NCBI RefSeq assembly: GCF_002709775.1
Contig: NZ_PAQR01000007.1
Span: 17,986-81,985, forward strand
DNA: 64,000 bases
Source: Thalassospira sp.
GTDB taxonomy: Bacteria; Pseudomonadota; Alphaproteobacteria; Rhodospirillales; Thalassospiraceae
Reading direction: 5' to 3'
In this document: positions 7,550-16,898 of the stretch, piece by piece
Position numbering within the stretch: position 1 is the stretch's first letter
Layout of the letters: each line of letters opens with the position of its first letter
Notes under the pieces: model-generated
The model's database searches: none
What the model was told of the DNA's origin: nothing
The model's input: the letters and a program-made list of their open reading frames with translations, nothing else
Made by a program: the position numbers and the translations under genes

Positions 7550-8947
7550 ATGGCTGATTCCAGGAAGAAAACATCCGGGAAAACTGCAACGAAGCCGGTT
7601 TCCAAAGCGTCGCCCAAATCGACAGCGCCCGCAGTGGGAAGCACACCTGCCAAGCGCAGGGTGATGACATCTTCCGAGATCGAAGCTGCTGCCCAGAAGG
7701 TATCTGGCGCTGATGAAAAAATGGCGTCGGAGACTCAAGAGACTCCTTCGGCAATGTCCGAAGTTGCCGCAGCTAAAGCGCCGGAGAGTTCGGCTGCGCC
7801 AGTTAGTGCAGCACCCGAACCTATTAAGGACGAAGCGGCTGCGAAGGCAAAGCCATCGAGTGCGCCGAGTACCAAAAGTGCGCAATCCGGCCCGTCTGAA
7901 GAGGTGGTCGGGAGTGCTGCTGCTCCTGTAAAACCCCAGCCTGCATCCAAGGCACCTGCCTCTTCGCCAGCGCCGAAGACATCGAAACCCTATGAGAAGT
8001 CACCTGTTGCAACCACCGGGGCCGCGCGACCTGCTGCGAAAAGTACGCCGGCAGCAAAATCGACAGCGCCCGTACCATCCACCAAAACTGAAAAGGCCAG
8101 TACCGTGAGCACGAAAAGCAAATCTGCGGCAACGAGCAAGTCGGCCGCTTCTTCCGCCCCGAAAAAAACAACCGCTGCAAAGGCAACCGCCAAAGCAGCC
8201 CCGAAAAAGGCCGCTGCTGCCCCGGCAAGTGCCGCAACCAAATCAGCACCCGCGCCAAAGGCATCAGCACCAGCCAAGCTTGCTGGAAAGGAGGCCGCGC
8301 CGCAATCAGCAGCGCCTACCAAACCGGCACCTGTGTCGACACCGGCCAAGCCGGCAGTTGCGCCAAAATCGGTCGAGGCAAAGCCAAAAGCCGAGCCAAA
8401 ACAGGCCGACGTATTTGGCTTTGGCGCGCTGTTCATGGATGGCACCGGCATGGAGCCGTATTTCGAGCTTTGGAAAACCCCCGAGGTCGAAGCCATGGTT
8501 GCCGCTGGCAATGATGCCTTTGAAGACAGTGTTTCTGCAGCCAACGAAGCATTCGGTAAAATCTTTGAAACCATGACCGGTCAGGCCGATGTATTTTCCG
8601 GGGCAGGGTCGCGGGTTGCCGCGCAGTATGAAGAGCTCCTCGATGCCCAGAAGAAAAGTTTCGAGGAAGTCTGGCAGGCAACCATGACGATGTTTGAAAA
8701 GACTGGCGGGATCGGAACCGAGCTTTCAAGCTGGATGCAGAAGGAATTTGAAGCATCGCAGGATGATCTTGATGAGCTGGCCAAAGTCGAAAGCCTTGCC
8801 GATCTTCAGGAGCTGCATTCGCGCATCCTCAATCGCTGCTATGCCAGCAGTATGGCCGAGGGTGAAAAGATGCAGGAAATCATGTTTTCTGCCATCTCGG
8901 ATAGTCTGGATGCGATCAGCAAGGCAACCAATGCCGCGATGAAATGA
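7550..8947 (+). CDS. Phasin family protein with long Ala/Pro/Lys-rich N-terminal tail
   Basis: The start is taken as the ATG at 7550, preceded by AGGAGG 8 bases upstream; the frame is open further up but has no ribosome site. The 465-residue product has two parts. Residues 1 to about 285 are a low-complexity tail of Ala, Pro, Lys, Ser and Thr with many AAKP/APKK-like repeats, like histone H1 or the tail of Pseudomonas PhaF. The last 160 residues are an amphipathic helical phasin domain (KTPEVEAMVAAGNDAF onwards). Phasins coat polyhydroxyalkanoate granules; a basic tail can bind DNA and help share granules at division. PhaF carries its tail at the C-terminus, so the order is reversed here. PHA or DNA binding is not proven by sequence. 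Confidence 0.85.
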   Translation: MADSRKKTSGKTATKPVSKASPKSTAPAVGSTPAKRRVMTSSEIEAAAQKVSGADEKMASETQETPSAMSEVAAAKAPESSAAPVSAAPEPIKDEAAAKAKPSSAPSTKSAQSGPSEEVVGSAAAPVKPQPASKAPASSPAPKTSKPYEKSPVATTGAARPAAKSTPAAKSTAPVPSTKTEKASTVSTKSKSAATSKSAASSAPKKTTAAKATAKAAPKKAAAAPASAATKSAPAPKASAPAKLAGKEAAPQSAAPTKPAPVSTPAKPAVAPKSVEAKPKAEPKQADVFGFGALFMDGTGMEPYFELWKTPEVEAMVAAGNDAFEDSVSAANEAFGKIFETMTGQADVFSGAGSRVAAQYEELLDAQKKSFEEVWQATMTMFEKTGGIGTELSSWMQKEFEASQDDLDELAKVESLADLQELHSRILNRCYASSMAEGEKMQEIMFSAISDSLDAISKATNAAMK

Positions 8948-8990
8948 TGCAAGCGACAATGTTGGATATTCCAGCAATCAGAATTTCCGG

Positions 8991-9022
8991 GCGGGTATGG
9001 CTTTTGGCCATGCCCGCTTTTT
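8991..9022 (+). terminator. Intrinsic terminator after the phasin gene
   Basis: An 11-bp stem with one G-U pair (8991-9001 with 9007-9017), a 5-nt loop and a T-run. The following 228 bases up to clpS contain no gene or RNA I can recognise; they presumably hold the clpS promoter. Confidence 0.9.
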
Positions 9023-9250
9023 CTTTGCCTGATTTCCTGCCATGCCATTTTGGATCAACAATAATCAGGAAGTTTGTTGCTTGATCTTGCAGTGCGTTAT
9101 TCGCGGCCTAAATGAATCGAAGATGGACAACAAACAACACTCGGATGCACAATAAATTCCTAGTGAGAACCGCGTAGCGTACTTTGAAAGAGTTTGGCAA
9201 TGACCTATCATGGAGTTCACGCAGGAAATAAGGGTTCCGGTAAGTAGACG

Positions 9251-9577
9251 ATGACTGAACAGGATAATGACGGCACTGATCTGCCGAACACGGGGATCGT
9301 AACAAAGACACGGCCCAAGACGAAAAAGCCGTCCATGTACAAGGTGCTGTTGCTGAATGACGACTACACGCCGATGGAGTTCGTCGTTCACGTACTGGAA
9401 CGGTTTTTCGAAAAAGGTCGTGAAGAAGCCACCGAGATCATGCTTCAGGTGCACCGCAAGGGTGTCGGAGTGTGCGGTGTCTTCACATATGAAATTGCAG
9501 AGACCAAAGTTAACCAGGTCATGGACCTGGCCCGCCAGAATCAGCATCCGCTGCAGTGTACCTTAGAGAAGGAGTGA
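9251..9577 (+). CDS. clpS: ATP-dependent Clp protease adaptor ClpS
   Basis: A 108-residue adaptor that hands N-end-rule substrates (N-terminal Leu, Phe, Tyr, Trp) to ClpAP. The core begins about residue 31 with [20 protein letters not shown], containing the Asn-Asp pair that holds the substrate alpha-amino group, and [18 protein letters not shown] lies further on. The N-terminal 30 residues form the usual flexible extension. It sits 3 bases before clpA. The Leu/Phe transferase aat, which creates such N-degrons, is at 18750-19415. Confidence 0.96.
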   Translation: MTEQDNDGTDLPNTGIVTKTRPKTKKPSMYKVLLLNDDYTPMEFVVHVLERFFEKGREEATEIMLQVHRKGVGVCGVFTYEIAETKVNQVMDLARQNQHPLQCTLEKE

Positions 9578-9580
9578 CAT

Positions 9581-11899
9581 ATGCTATCGCGCAATCTTGA
9601 GGAAAGCCTGCACCGTGCGCTCGCATATGCGTCGGAGCGCCGGCACGAATATGCCACTCTTGAACATCTTCTGTTGTCACTGACCGAAGATCAGGATGCA
9701 CTGGCGGTACTTAAGGCCTGCCGGGTTGATATTGATCGCCTGCGGTCAGACCTTCTGGAATTCGCCGATAGCGAACTTTCCGGTCTGATCAGCGCACGCT
9801 TGGTAGATCCAAAGCCGACCGCCGGTTTCCAGCGCGTGATCCAGCGTGCAGCCATCCACGTTCAGTCGTCCGGCCGCGAAGAAGTGACCGGTGCAAACGT
9901 GCTGGTCGCGCTGTTCTCGGAGCGGGAGTCGCATGCGGTTTACTATCTGCAACTGCAGGATATGACGCGCCTTGATGCGGTGAATTACATTTCACACGGC
10001 ATCGCCAAGGCGACCGAGCTTAATGAACGTCGCATCCCGCGTGGTGCCGACGAAGAGCCGGTATCGGGCATGCCGCCAGAAGGTGACGAAAGCGGCCCGG
10101 CCGAAGGCGAGGCGCTTAAGGCCTATTGTGTGAACCTTAATGTCAAGGCGCAGAGCGGCAAGATCGATCCTTTGATCGGCCGCCAGAGCGAGATTGACCG
10201 CACCATTCAGGTCCTGTGCCGTCGTACCAAAAACAACCCGCTTTATGTCGGGGATCCGGGCGTTGGTAAAACCGCCATCGCCGAGGGGCTTGCGCGCCGG
10301 ATCAATGATGGTGATGTGCCCGAGGTGCTCGAGAACGCCACGATCTTTGCCCTTGATATGGGCGCGCTTCTGGCCGGAACGCGCTATCGCGGTGATTTCG
10401 AGGAGCGCCTCAAGGCTGTGGTCAAGGAGCTTGAAGAGTACGAAGGTGCTGTTCTGTTCATTGATGAAATCCACACCGTGATCGGTGCCGGTGCGACGTC
10501 AGGCGGCGCAATGGATGCGTCCAACCTGCTCAAGCCTGCGCTGGCAAGTGGGTCACTGCGTTGTATCGGGTCGACGACCTATAAGGAATTCCGCGGGCAT
10601 TTTGAAAAGGACCGTGCCCTTGTCCGTCGTTTCCAGAAAATCGATGTCGAAGAACCGTCCGAAGCAGATACCGTCAAGATCCTTAAGGGGCTGAAGCCCT
10701 ATTACGAGGAGCATCATCAGGTCAAATACACCAACGAAGCGCTGCGTTCTGCGGTTGAGTTGGCGTCGCGTTACATCAGTGACCGCAAGCGGCCTGACAG
10801 TGCGATTGACGTGATTGACGAGGTTGGTGCGTCGCGCATGCTGGTTGCACCAAGCAAGCGTAAGCGCACGGTTGGTAAACGTGATGTCGAGGAAATCGTC
10901 GCCAAGATCGCCCGCATCCCACCAAAATCAGTCTCGACCGACGACCGCAAGGCACTGGCCAATCTGGAGCGCGACCTTAAAACCGTTGTGTTTGGTCAGG
11001 ATGGTGCGATTGAAGCACTTGCGAGTGCGATCAAGCTTGCGCGCGCAGGCCTTCGTGAACCGGAAAAGCCGATTGGTAGCTATCTGTTCTCTGGCCCGAC
11101 CGGTGTCGGTAAGACGGAGGTCACCAAACAGCTGGCAACCGTCATGGGGATCGAGTTCATCCGCTTTGACATGTCGGAATATATGGAGCGCCACAGTGTG
11201 TCGCGCCTGATCGGTGCGCCGCCGGGCTATGTCGGCTTTGATCAGGGTGGTCTTCTGACCGATGCCGTGGATCAGCATCCGCACGCGGTTGTGCTGCTTG
11301 ATGAAATTGAAAAGGCCCACCCGGACCTGTTCAATATTCTTCTGCAGGTCATGGACCACGGCAAACTGACTGACAATAATGGCAAGACGGTTGATTTCCG
11401 CAACGTCGTACTGGTCATGACGACCAATGCCGGCGCATCGGATATGGCCAAACCGCCGATCGGCTTCAAGCGTGAAATGCGCACCGGTGAAGATGAAGAA
11501 GCAATCAAACGCACCTTCACGCCGGAATTCCGCAACCGTCTGGATGCGGTCATTCCGTTCGCCAACCTGAAGCCGGAAGTCGTCAAGATGGTTGTCGACA
11601 AGTTCATCCTGCAGCTTGAAGCGCAGCTGGCGGATCGTAACGTTTCGATCGAGCTGACCGAAGCCGCACGGGCCTGGATGGCGGAGCGCGGTTACGACGT
11701 CGCATTCGGTGCGCGTCCGCTGGGCCGGGTCATTCAGGAGCACGTCAAGAAGCCGCTTGCCGAAGAATTGCTGTTTGGCAAACTGTCGAAGGGCGGGGCT
11801 GTCTTGGTCGATATCGAAGACGATGCTGTTGTCTTCCGTTATCCGGAAGATGAAAACGGCGAGAAACAGCAGAAGAAAGACCCGGAAATGGCGGGCTGA
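9581..11899 (+). CDS. clpA: ATP-dependent Clp protease ATP-binding subunit ClpA
   Basis: A 772-residue AAA+ unfoldase. The N-domain (about 1-145) docks ClpS. AAA domain 1 has Walker [10 protein letters not shown] near 224 and Walker [17 protein letters not shown] domain 2 has GPTGVGKTE near 505, [11 protein letters not shown] and the arginine-finger region TPEFRNRLD. With ClpP (not in this window) it degrades ClpS-delivered and other substrates. A GAAGGAG ribosome site precedes the ATG. Length and domain order are normal; the C-terminal tail is Lys/Glu-rich. Confidence 0.97.
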   Translation: MLSRNLEESLHRALAYASERRHEYATLEHLLLSLTEDQDALAVLKACRVDIDRLRSDLLEFADSELSGLISARLVDPKPTAGFQRVIQRAAIHVQSSGREEVTGANVLVALFSERESHAVYYLQLQDMTRLDAVNYISHGIAKATELNERRIPRGADEEPVSGMPPEGDESGPAEGEALKAYCVNLNVKAQSGKIDPLIGRQSEIDRTIQVLCRRTKNNPLYVGDPGVGKTAIAEGLARRINDGDVPEVLENATIFALDMGALLAGTRYRGDFEERLKAVVKELEEYEGAVLFIDEIHTVIGAGATSGGAMDASNLLKPALASGSLRCIGSTTYKEFRGHFEKDRALVRRFQKIDVEEPSEADTVKILKGLKPYYEEHHQVKYTNEALRSAVELASRYISDRKRPDSAIDVIDEVGASRMLVAPSKRKRTVGKRDVEEIVAKIARIPPKSVSTDDRKALANLERDLKTVVFGQDGAIEALASAIKLARAGLREPEKPIGSYLFSGPTGVGKTEVTKQLATVMGIEFIRFDMSEYMERHSVSRLIGAPPGYVGFDQGGLLTDAVDQHPHAVVLLDEIEKAHPDLFNILLQVMDHGKLTDNNGKTVDFRNVVLVMTTNAGASDMAKPPIGFKREMRTGEDEEAIKRTFTPEFRNRLDAVIPFANLKPEVVKMVVDKFILQLEAQLADRNVSIELTEAARAWMAERGYDVAFGARPLGRVIQEHVKKPLAEELLFGKLSKGGAVLVDIEDDAVVFRYPEDENGEKQQKKDPEMAG

Positions 11900-11951
11900 A
11901 AACGCCTTTCCCGGTTTTCAGGTTGTTGTTAATCATTGGCAGTATAGATTG

Positions 11952-11978
11952 GTGCCCGGGAATACTGTTCCCGGGCAC
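11952..11978 (+). other. Strong stem-loop after clpA, no T-run
   Basis: Perfect 11-bp arms (11952-11962 and 11968-11978, GC-rich) with a 5-nt loop, lying 27 bases before the next start codon. Without a T-run it may only partly terminate, or may protect the clpA mRNA 3' end while allowing readthrough into the 12005 gene. Confidence 0.6.
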
Positions 11979-12004
11979 AATCATATCAAGAACGCCAGAA
12001 TATC

Positions 12005-12547
12005 ATGAGCCAGGCTGCACAAAGAAAATTTCGAAACGAAGTCGAGGAGTTCCTGTCCCGGCTTGAGCTGCGCGCGCGTAAGCTGATCTCGCTCGCGGAC
12101 GTTCTTGATAAGAACGCCGATAAGTCCGATGTTACCGGTTATCGCCCGTTTCGAGAAGAGGTGGATAACTTCAAGGCGTTGTCGATTGTGATCATGGAGC
12201 GGATGAACAAGCTCGAAAGTCATCCCAAGAAAGAAGAGCTTGAAGAGCAGTTCCACAAGTTGCAGGTCTTGATGCTGCGTCTTGTCATCAAGACCAGCCT
12301 GAAGTTCTTTTTTATCATGAGTGCCAAGGAGCACCTGCCGCTTGGCGCGCGCGAAATGTTCCAAAGCGAGTTGCGTACCCTCTATGAGGCAGAGCGAATG
12401 ATCTCCGATCCGCGCTATATCAGTCAGCTTGACGACTCCGCCAAGGAAGACCTTGATACGGCCAAAGATATTCTCGAAGAAATCATCGAGAAGGCGCCGG
12501 CACTGCTGAATTTCAATAAACCAAGAAAGAAAAAGCGCACCAGTTAG
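12005..12547 (+). CDS. Conserved helical protein of unknown function
   Basis: A 180-residue cytoplasmic protein with no signal peptide, predicted by eye to be almost wholly alpha-helical and charged, with heptad-like stretches (about 5-30, 55-85, 110-165) and a basic tail KPRKKKRTS. One hydrophobic helix at about 92-105 contains KTSLKFFFIM. I recognise no family. It follows clpA in the same direction about 100 bases on and may be co-transcribed by readthrough of the 11952 hairpin. A link to ClpAP is positional only. Confidence 0.75.
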   Translation: MSQAAQRKFRNEVEEFLSRLELRARKLISLADVLDKNADKSDVTGYRPFREEVDNFKALSIVIMERMNKLESHPKKEELEEQFHKLQVLMLRLVIKTSLKFFFIMSAKEHLPLGAREMFQSELRTLYEAERMISDPRYISQLDDSAKEDLDTAKDILEEIIEKAPALLNFNKPRKKKRTS

Positions 12548-12602
12548 TGTGCCATAAGTTGCTTGCAAATAACGCAATTCTCTAAAGTATAGGTAGATTT
12601 TT

Positions 12603-12662
12603 GCATTTTGCGAAAATAGAAGTTCGCATTTTGCAATCTTTGCATTTTGAAATGCAAAGATT
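12603..12662. repeat. AT-rich direct repeats and a perfect 13-bp-arm palindrome
   Basis: The octamer GCATTTTG occurs three times, at 12603, 12626 and 12642. The last copy is inside a perfect inverted repeat with arms 12635-12647 and 12650-12662 and only 2 bases between them. No T-run follows and it is AT-rich, so it reads as a regulator-binding palindrome rather than a terminator. Just after it, TTAA-N7-TTAC at 12668-12682 is one base from the CtrA consensus TTAA-N7-TTAA. Confidence 0.6.
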
Positions 12663-12686
12663 ATGAGTTAATGTAATTTTACTCGG

Positions 12687-12880
12687 AAGGGGATGTGCCG
12701 AAATTTCCCGGAAAACCGGCGATTTCAAAGGTTTTTCGAAAGTTGGCACACATCCTGCTTAGTTCCGGGTGGACAGTTGTTCTTTGCAGGGGCGCGTATC
12801 GCGCCTGGAACAACGTAATCTTCTGCAGTTTGCTCGTGTCCCAACCAAACTCAGCGGCGGTCTTATACCGCCGCTTTTTT
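12687..12880 (+). ncRNA. Candidate structured small RNA, about 190 nt
   Basis: This non-coding stretch folds into successive stems and ends in a terminator. Stem 1 pairs 12691-12699 with 12745-12755 (two-base bulge) and encloses GAAAT/ATTTC arms around a CCGG-AAAA-CCGG hairpin at 12708-12719. Stem 2 pairs GTTGTTC (12776-12782) with GAACAAC (12808-12814) around GGCGCG-TAT-CGCGCC (12791-12805). Stem 3 pairs AGTTTG (12827-12832) with CAAACT (12846-12851). The terminator follows at once. It matches none of tmRNA, RNase P, SRP RNA or a TPP riboswitch as I know them. The 5' end is a guess. The rest of the 12548-13103 gap holds only the repeats before it and a promoter after it. Confidence 0.45.
12853..12880 (+). 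terminator. Intrinsic terminator in the 12548-13103 gap
   Basis: Perfect 9-bp GC-rich stem (12853-12861 with 12867-12875), 5-nt loop and a T-run. It is 306 bases after the preceding stop codon and 224 before the next start, which suits the end of a separate transcript. Confidence 0.9.
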
Positions 12881-13015
12881 CTTGCCTGATTTCCGGGCTC
12901 ACCATTTCCCCAGTTTCTGCCGATCGCACTGTTGTTTTGGCGCACGCAATCCACATATAGAAAATGTGGAAGCTCGTCTCATGCGGCTCCAAAGTTCCCA
13001 GGATTCTAAAAAAGG

Positions 13016-13044
13016 TTGTATTTGCGTTATATCCTTTGTATAAG
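13016..13044 (+). promoter_or_regulatory. Candidate sigma-70 promoter of the Cache/chemoreceptor pair
   Basis: TTGTAT at 13016-13021, a 17-base spacer, then TATAAG at 13039-13044. This is close to consensus with ideal spacing and lies 60 bases before the ATG at 13104. Confidence 0.6.
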
Positions 13045-13103
13045 GTGCTATACGAATAGATAGTCAATCTTCGCCGTCGGCATAGACTAGGGGAGTAAAA
13101 CGA

Positions 13104-13721
13104 ATGAAGTCCAAGTGTGGTGTGGCTTTGGCCGGGATGCTGACAGCAGCAGTGCTTGCTGTGCCGCATACCGCATTTGCCAAGGCAGAGTTGCCGGGGG
13201 ATCCCAACGCGCTCATTACTGATCAGTTCATCCGCGATATCCGCGAATGGCTTGCCAATCCGGTTGTGGCGCTTTCCATTACGTCGCAGAACAAGCTCCG
13301 TAAGGATATGACACAGGGCGAGATTGATGCCGCCGACGAGCAATGGCGTGCGGAACGCGAAGCTGAAGATCAGCCGCTGGTGGCAGCAATTCTGACCAAC
13401 CCACTGTCGAGCTACCTGACACAGGTACAGGCACGCTCTGGCGGGATGTATGCCGAAATCTTTGTAATGGATGCAGCTGGCCTGAACGTTGGGCAAAGCT
13501 CCATCACCTCGGATTTCTGGCAGGGGGATGAGGCGAAGTTCCAGAACACCTATCCGAATGGCCCAGATGCGGTTTTCATTGATGAAGCCGAATACAACGA
13601 AAATTCTGACGCCTGGCTGTCGCAGCTCAACATGACGATGAGCGATGCGGACCGTCAGCCGATCGGTGCCGTGACCATCGAGGTCAATCTCAATGAACTT
13701 GCGCGCCGTCGCGGTCTGTAG
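13104..13721 (+). CDS. Secreted Cache/PDC-like sensor protein paired with a chemoreceptor
   Basis: A 205-residue protein with a clear signal peptide (residues 1 to about 26, ending AFA) and no further membrane segment. From about 75 it has the periplasmic Cache/PDC sensor pattern: a [12 protein letters not shown] turn, [11 protein letters not shown], then a final GAVTIEVNL strand. Such domains normally sit inside receptors; here it is a free periplasmic protein made 11 bases upstream of a chemoreceptor whose own periplasmic part is a simple helical region. It may act as a detachable ligand-sensing partner. The ligand is unknown. Start chosen because the signal peptide begins there and AGGGGAG lies upstream. 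Confidence 0.75.
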   Translation: MKSKCGVALAGMLTAAVLAVPHTAFAKAELPGDPNALITDQFIRDIREWLANPVVALSITSQNKLRKDMTQGEIDAADEQWRAEREAEDQPLVAAILTNPLSSYLTQVQARSGGMYAEIFVMDAAGLNVGQSSITSDFWQGDEAKFQNTYPNGPDAVFIDEAEYNENSDAWLSQLNMTMSDADRQPIGAVTIEVNLNELARRRGL

Positions 13722-13732
13722 GGAGAACAGTC

Positions 13733-15415
13733 ATGAAATTCTTTGAAAACCTCTCTATCCCGGCAAAGCTGATGTCCTGTTTTGCCATCATGATTGCTGT
13801 CATTTTGATGGTCGCTGGTGCTGGCATCTTCGCGACCATGAAGGTCGATAGTGCGAATGTTGACCGCGAATATCTGTCAGAATTTGAACGCGATTACCGT
13901 GATCTTGATCGTGCTTACCTTTCGGCACGACAGGCCCTCGTTTACTTCCTGACCACAGGTGATCGTACCGGTCTGACCAGCTATGAAGAGTCACTGGAGC
14001 GCATTGATAGCGAAACGGACGCACTCAAGACATATGAATCGATCAGCCCAGCCGTAGCTAAATTGATTGAAGACATGGATGCGGCAATTGATCGTTGGGA
14101 AGAAATCGCTGCCCAGCAGGCACAGCTGATGCGTCATTACCTGACCGTCAACCACGCCCGTGCCATCGAGGCATCTGGCGAGCCGCGGGAACTTTCCGAT
14201 CAGGTCACGATGATTGCGGGCGAGCTTGCTAAAAACATTGATCAGCTGGTGGCAGAAGTTAAGGCGGATGTCGAACAAGCGATGCTGATCTTCCAGGTGC
14301 CGCTGGGTATCGGGGTTGTCTTGCTGATCGCGATGGCGGCTCTGTTTGGTGGTACCTTGTCACGCATGATCGCAACTCCGATCCGTAAAATGACTGAAGC
14401 CATGGGGAACCTTGCTTCTGGTAACCTTGATATCGAAACGCTAGATATGAAGCGTGCCGATGAAGTTGGTGCGATGGCGAAATCGCTTGAAGTCTTCCGC
14501 GAGAACGCCCGTGAACGTGCCCGTATGGCTGAGCAGGAAAAAGTCGAAGCCAAACGCCAGGTCGAACGTAGCCAGCGCATGGGTACGCTGACCAAGGGGT
14601 TTGATGACAAAATCCAGGACGTTCTGCAAGCCGTGAACGCAGCGCTTAATGATGTCCGTTCGGCATCTGAAACGCTGACTTCCCATGCTCAGCGTGCCAA
14701 CCAGGATGCCCAGGATGTGGCAGAGCAGGCCCAAGAGTCTTCGACCAACATCGAAACCGTGGCTTCTGCAACCGCACAGCTGTCGGCCTCGATTTCAGAA
14801 ATCTCGTCGCAGATTGCACGCGTGACTGAAATCACCCAGGTCGCGGTAGGCGAAACCGAACGTACCAACGAACGCGTTTCGAAACTCAATGATGCTGCGC
14901 AAAGCGTTGGCGAGGTTGTCAACCTGATCAGTGACATTGCCGACCAGACCAACCTGCTGGCACTGAACGCAACCATTGAATCGGCCCGTGCGGGTGAAGC
15001 GGGTAAAGGCTTTGCTGTGGTGGCCGGTGAGGTGAAAAACCTTGCTTCCCAGACCGTCAAGGCGACCGAACAGATCACTGCCAAGATTGCCGAGATGCAA
15101 AGCGAAACCGGTGCGGCTTCCGAGGCTGTGCGTGGCTTTGCCGACACCATCACCAAGATTGATGAACTGATGTCGGTTGTCGCCAGCGCGGTTGAAGAGC
15201 AGGGCGCTGCGACCGAGGAAATCTCGCGCAGTGTCGAAGGGGCTGCCAACGGTAACGTAGCCATCACCAATGCCGTTAAAAACGTTGCTGATGCCACGAC
15301 CGAAAGCGGTGATCTTTCCAATGGTCAGCTTGACAGTGTCGGGCGTCTGGCCGCCGCCAACGATGAGCTTCGCAGCCACGTGAACGGCTTCCTGAACGAC
15401 GTCCGTTCGGTCTGA
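13733..15415 (+). CDS. Methyl-accepting chemotaxis protein
   Basis: A 560-residue transmembrane chemoreceptor. TM1 is about residues 13-36, a periplasmic helical (4HB-like) region spans about 37-185, TM2 about 186-212, then HAMP and a long cytoplasmic signalling helix bundle with the conserved hairpin tip ([31 protein letters not shown]). It signals to CheA/CheW, which are not in this window. GGGAGA precedes the ATG, and the gene is coupled to the secreted Cache-like protein 11 bases upstream. A symmetric terminator follows. Confidence 0.95.
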   Translation: MKFFENLSIPAKLMSCFAIMIAVILMVAGAGIFATMKVDSANVDREYLSEFERDYRDLDRAYLSARQALVYFLTTGDRTGLTSYEESLERIDSETDALKTYESISPAVAKLIEDMDAAIDRWEEIAAQQAQLMRHYLTVNHARAIEASGEPRELSDQVTMIAGELAKNIDQLVAEVKADVEQAMLIFQVPLGIGVVLLIAMAALFGGTLSRMIATPIRKMTEAMGNLASGNLDIETLDMKRADEVGAMAKSLEVFRENARERARMAEQEKVEAKRQVERSQRMGTLTKGFDDKIQDVLQAVNAALNDVRSASETLTSHAQRANQDAQDVAEQAQESSTNIETVASATAQLSASISEISSQIARVTEITQVAVGETERTNERVSKLNDAAQSVGEVVNLISDIADQTNLLALNATIESARAGEAGKGFAVVAGEVKNLASQTVKATEQITAKIAEMQSETGAASEAVRGFADTITKIDELMSVVASAVEEQGAATEEISRSVEGAANGNVAITNAVKNVADATTESGDLSNGQLDSVGRLAAANDELRSHVNGFLNDVRSV

Positions 15416-15435
15416 CGCACAAGACTTAACATGAC

Positions 15436-15464
15436 AAAAGGCGCGGGAATTTCCCGCGCCTTTT
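15436..15464. terminator. Bidirectional intrinsic terminator
   Basis: Perfect 14-bp arms (15436-15449 and 15451-15464) around a single base, with A and T runs on either side. Serves the chemoreceptor and the convergent gene ending at 15494. Confidence 0.95.
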
Positions 15465-15493
15465 CTTTTTGGGATATGTGGGCTTAGGCCGGG

Positions 15494-16654
15494 TTACGAG
15501 CCCGGTTGTTCCTGCCGATAGGGACTGTGTTCCGACAGGATATAGTCGCGATCCTGATCAATATGGTCGCGTTCTTGCCTCAGAAACTGCGCAACCGCGC
15601 GCTTGAGGCCCGGGTCTGCAATCAAGTGGGCGGAATGGGTGATGACGGGTTCGTAGCCGCGCTGGATCTTGTGTTCGCCCTGTGCGCCGGCCTCGACCGT
15701 TTTAAGGCCATGTTCAATCGCGATATCAATGGCCTGATAGTAACAGGTCTCGAAATGCAAAAGCGGGGTGCGATCAATCGTGCCCCAGTTACGGCCATAA
15801 AGCGTTTCCGACCCGATCATGTTAAGTGCACCGGCCACCATTTCCCCATCATTAAACGCGCAGACCAGAACTGTGCGATCGCGAATGCGCTCATGGAGCA
15901 AATCAAAGAAGTCACGCGTCAGATAGGCCTGACCCCATTTGCGATCCGATGTATCACGATAGAAATGATAAAACCGGTCCCAATGATGGGGTTTCAGATC
16001 ATCGCCGCGCAGGGCTTGAAAACTGTAACCGGCTTCAAGAACCTGTTTGCGTTCCTTGCGCAGGTTCTTGCGCTTGCGCGAATTAAGCGCGCCAAGGAAA
16101 TCGTCAAAATTCTGATAATCGCGATTGCGCCAGTGATATTGCATGCCGGTGCGCGCAAGGAACCCGGCCTGTTCCATCTGCCTGCTTTCATCGCCACTGC
16201 AAAACGTCACATGCAAGGTCGCTATGCCAAGCTTTTCAGGCAGGATCGTCATGCCATTGATCAGCGCAGTGCGCACGCTTTCGGGATCCGGGTGATCCTT
16301 GGCGATAAGCAGTCTTGGGCCAGGGACGGGTGAAAAGGGGACTGCTGATTGCAGTTTCGGGTAATAGCGACCGCCAGCCCGCTCATAGGCCTCTGCCCAG
16401 GCCCAGTCAAAAACATACTCGCCGTAAGAATGGCCTTTGACATAAAGCGGCACGATGCCGATGACGGAACCTGTTTCATCTTCGGCCACCAGATGGAAGG
16501 GCTGCCAGCCTGTTTCGGCCGTGGTCGATCTGCTGTCTTCCATGGCCGAAAGAAAGGCAAAACTGACGAACGGGTTGTCCGACCCCGCGCAGTTGTCCCA
16601 GTTCTGTTGGCCGATTTGGTGAATATCGGTGACGGTTCTGATTTCGACAGGCAA
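15494..16654 (-). CDS. FemAB/GNAT-like protein (DUF482, peptidogalycan biosynthesis family)
   Basis: About 386 residues with the acyl-CoA N-acyltransferase fold of the FemAB-like DUF482 family: NPFVSFAFLSAMEDS near the N-terminus, FDWAWAEAYERAGGRYYPKLQ, SRKRKNLRKERK in the middle and FETCYYQAIDIAIEHG plus GAQGEHKIQRGY near the end. Family members are assumed to transfer an amino-acyl or acyl group; the substrate is unknown. I place the start at the TTG at 16654, giving MPVEIRTVTD as in relatives and preceded by GGGGAA; a TTG at 16690 is also in frame. It is divergent from serA. Confidence 0.8.
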   Translation of the reverse strand: MPVEIRTVTDIHQIGQQNWDNCAGSDNPFVSFAFLSAMEDSRSTTAETGWQPFHLVAEDETGSVIGIVPLYVKGHSYGEYVFDWAWAEAYERAGGRYYPKLQSAVPFSPVPGPRLLIAKDHPDPESVRTALINGMTILPEKLGIATLHVTFCSGDESRQMEQAGFLARTGMQYHWRNRDYQNFDDFLGALNSRKRKNLRKERKQVLEAGYSFQALRGDDLKPHHWDRFYHFYRDTSDRKWGQAYLTRDFFDLLHERIRDRTVLVCAFNDGEMVAGALNMIGSETLYGRNWGTIDRTPLLHFETCYYQAIDIAIEHGLKTVEAGAQGEHKIQRGYEPVITHSAHLIADPGLKRAVAQFLRQERDHIDQDRDYILSEHSPYRQEQPGS

Positions 16655-16717
16655 AGCAAGTTCCCCGAAGCGGGGCCCCAAAGGTGACAACGGCCCGTTG
16701 AAGGGGCCTGATTTTCA

Positions 16718-16771
16718 TACGCATTAGCCGGTATATGCGTTCAGAAGATAGGCGCAATGCGTATTTACGCA
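16718..16771. promoter_or_regulatory. Repeated TGCGTA motifs in the serA upstream region
   Basis: The hexamer TGCGTA or its complement TACGCA appears four times: TACGCAT at 16718, TATGCGT at 16734, and a tight palindrome TGCGTA-TT-TACGCA at 16758-16771. They lie in the 244-base divergent gap between the FemAB-like gene and serA and may be operator half-sites. The regulator is unknown. Confidence 0.4.
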
Positions 16772-16898
16772 AGGGAAAGCCTTTGACGGACGTGCCGCGA
16801 AGTCCTATTTCATTGTGCCACAGACCGATTTTAAACGGTTTGAAAAACGGCTCGGGGATTTTCCCGTGTCGCCCTCGCGAAGAAAAGGATGGTGCGCC

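Noticed and set aside
12687..12880. Known RNA classes (tmRNA, RNase P RNA, SRP RNA, 6S RNA) for the structured gap
   Set aside because: The conserved sequence blocks I know for these classes are absent, and a 6S-like single long hairpin does not fit the successive stems.
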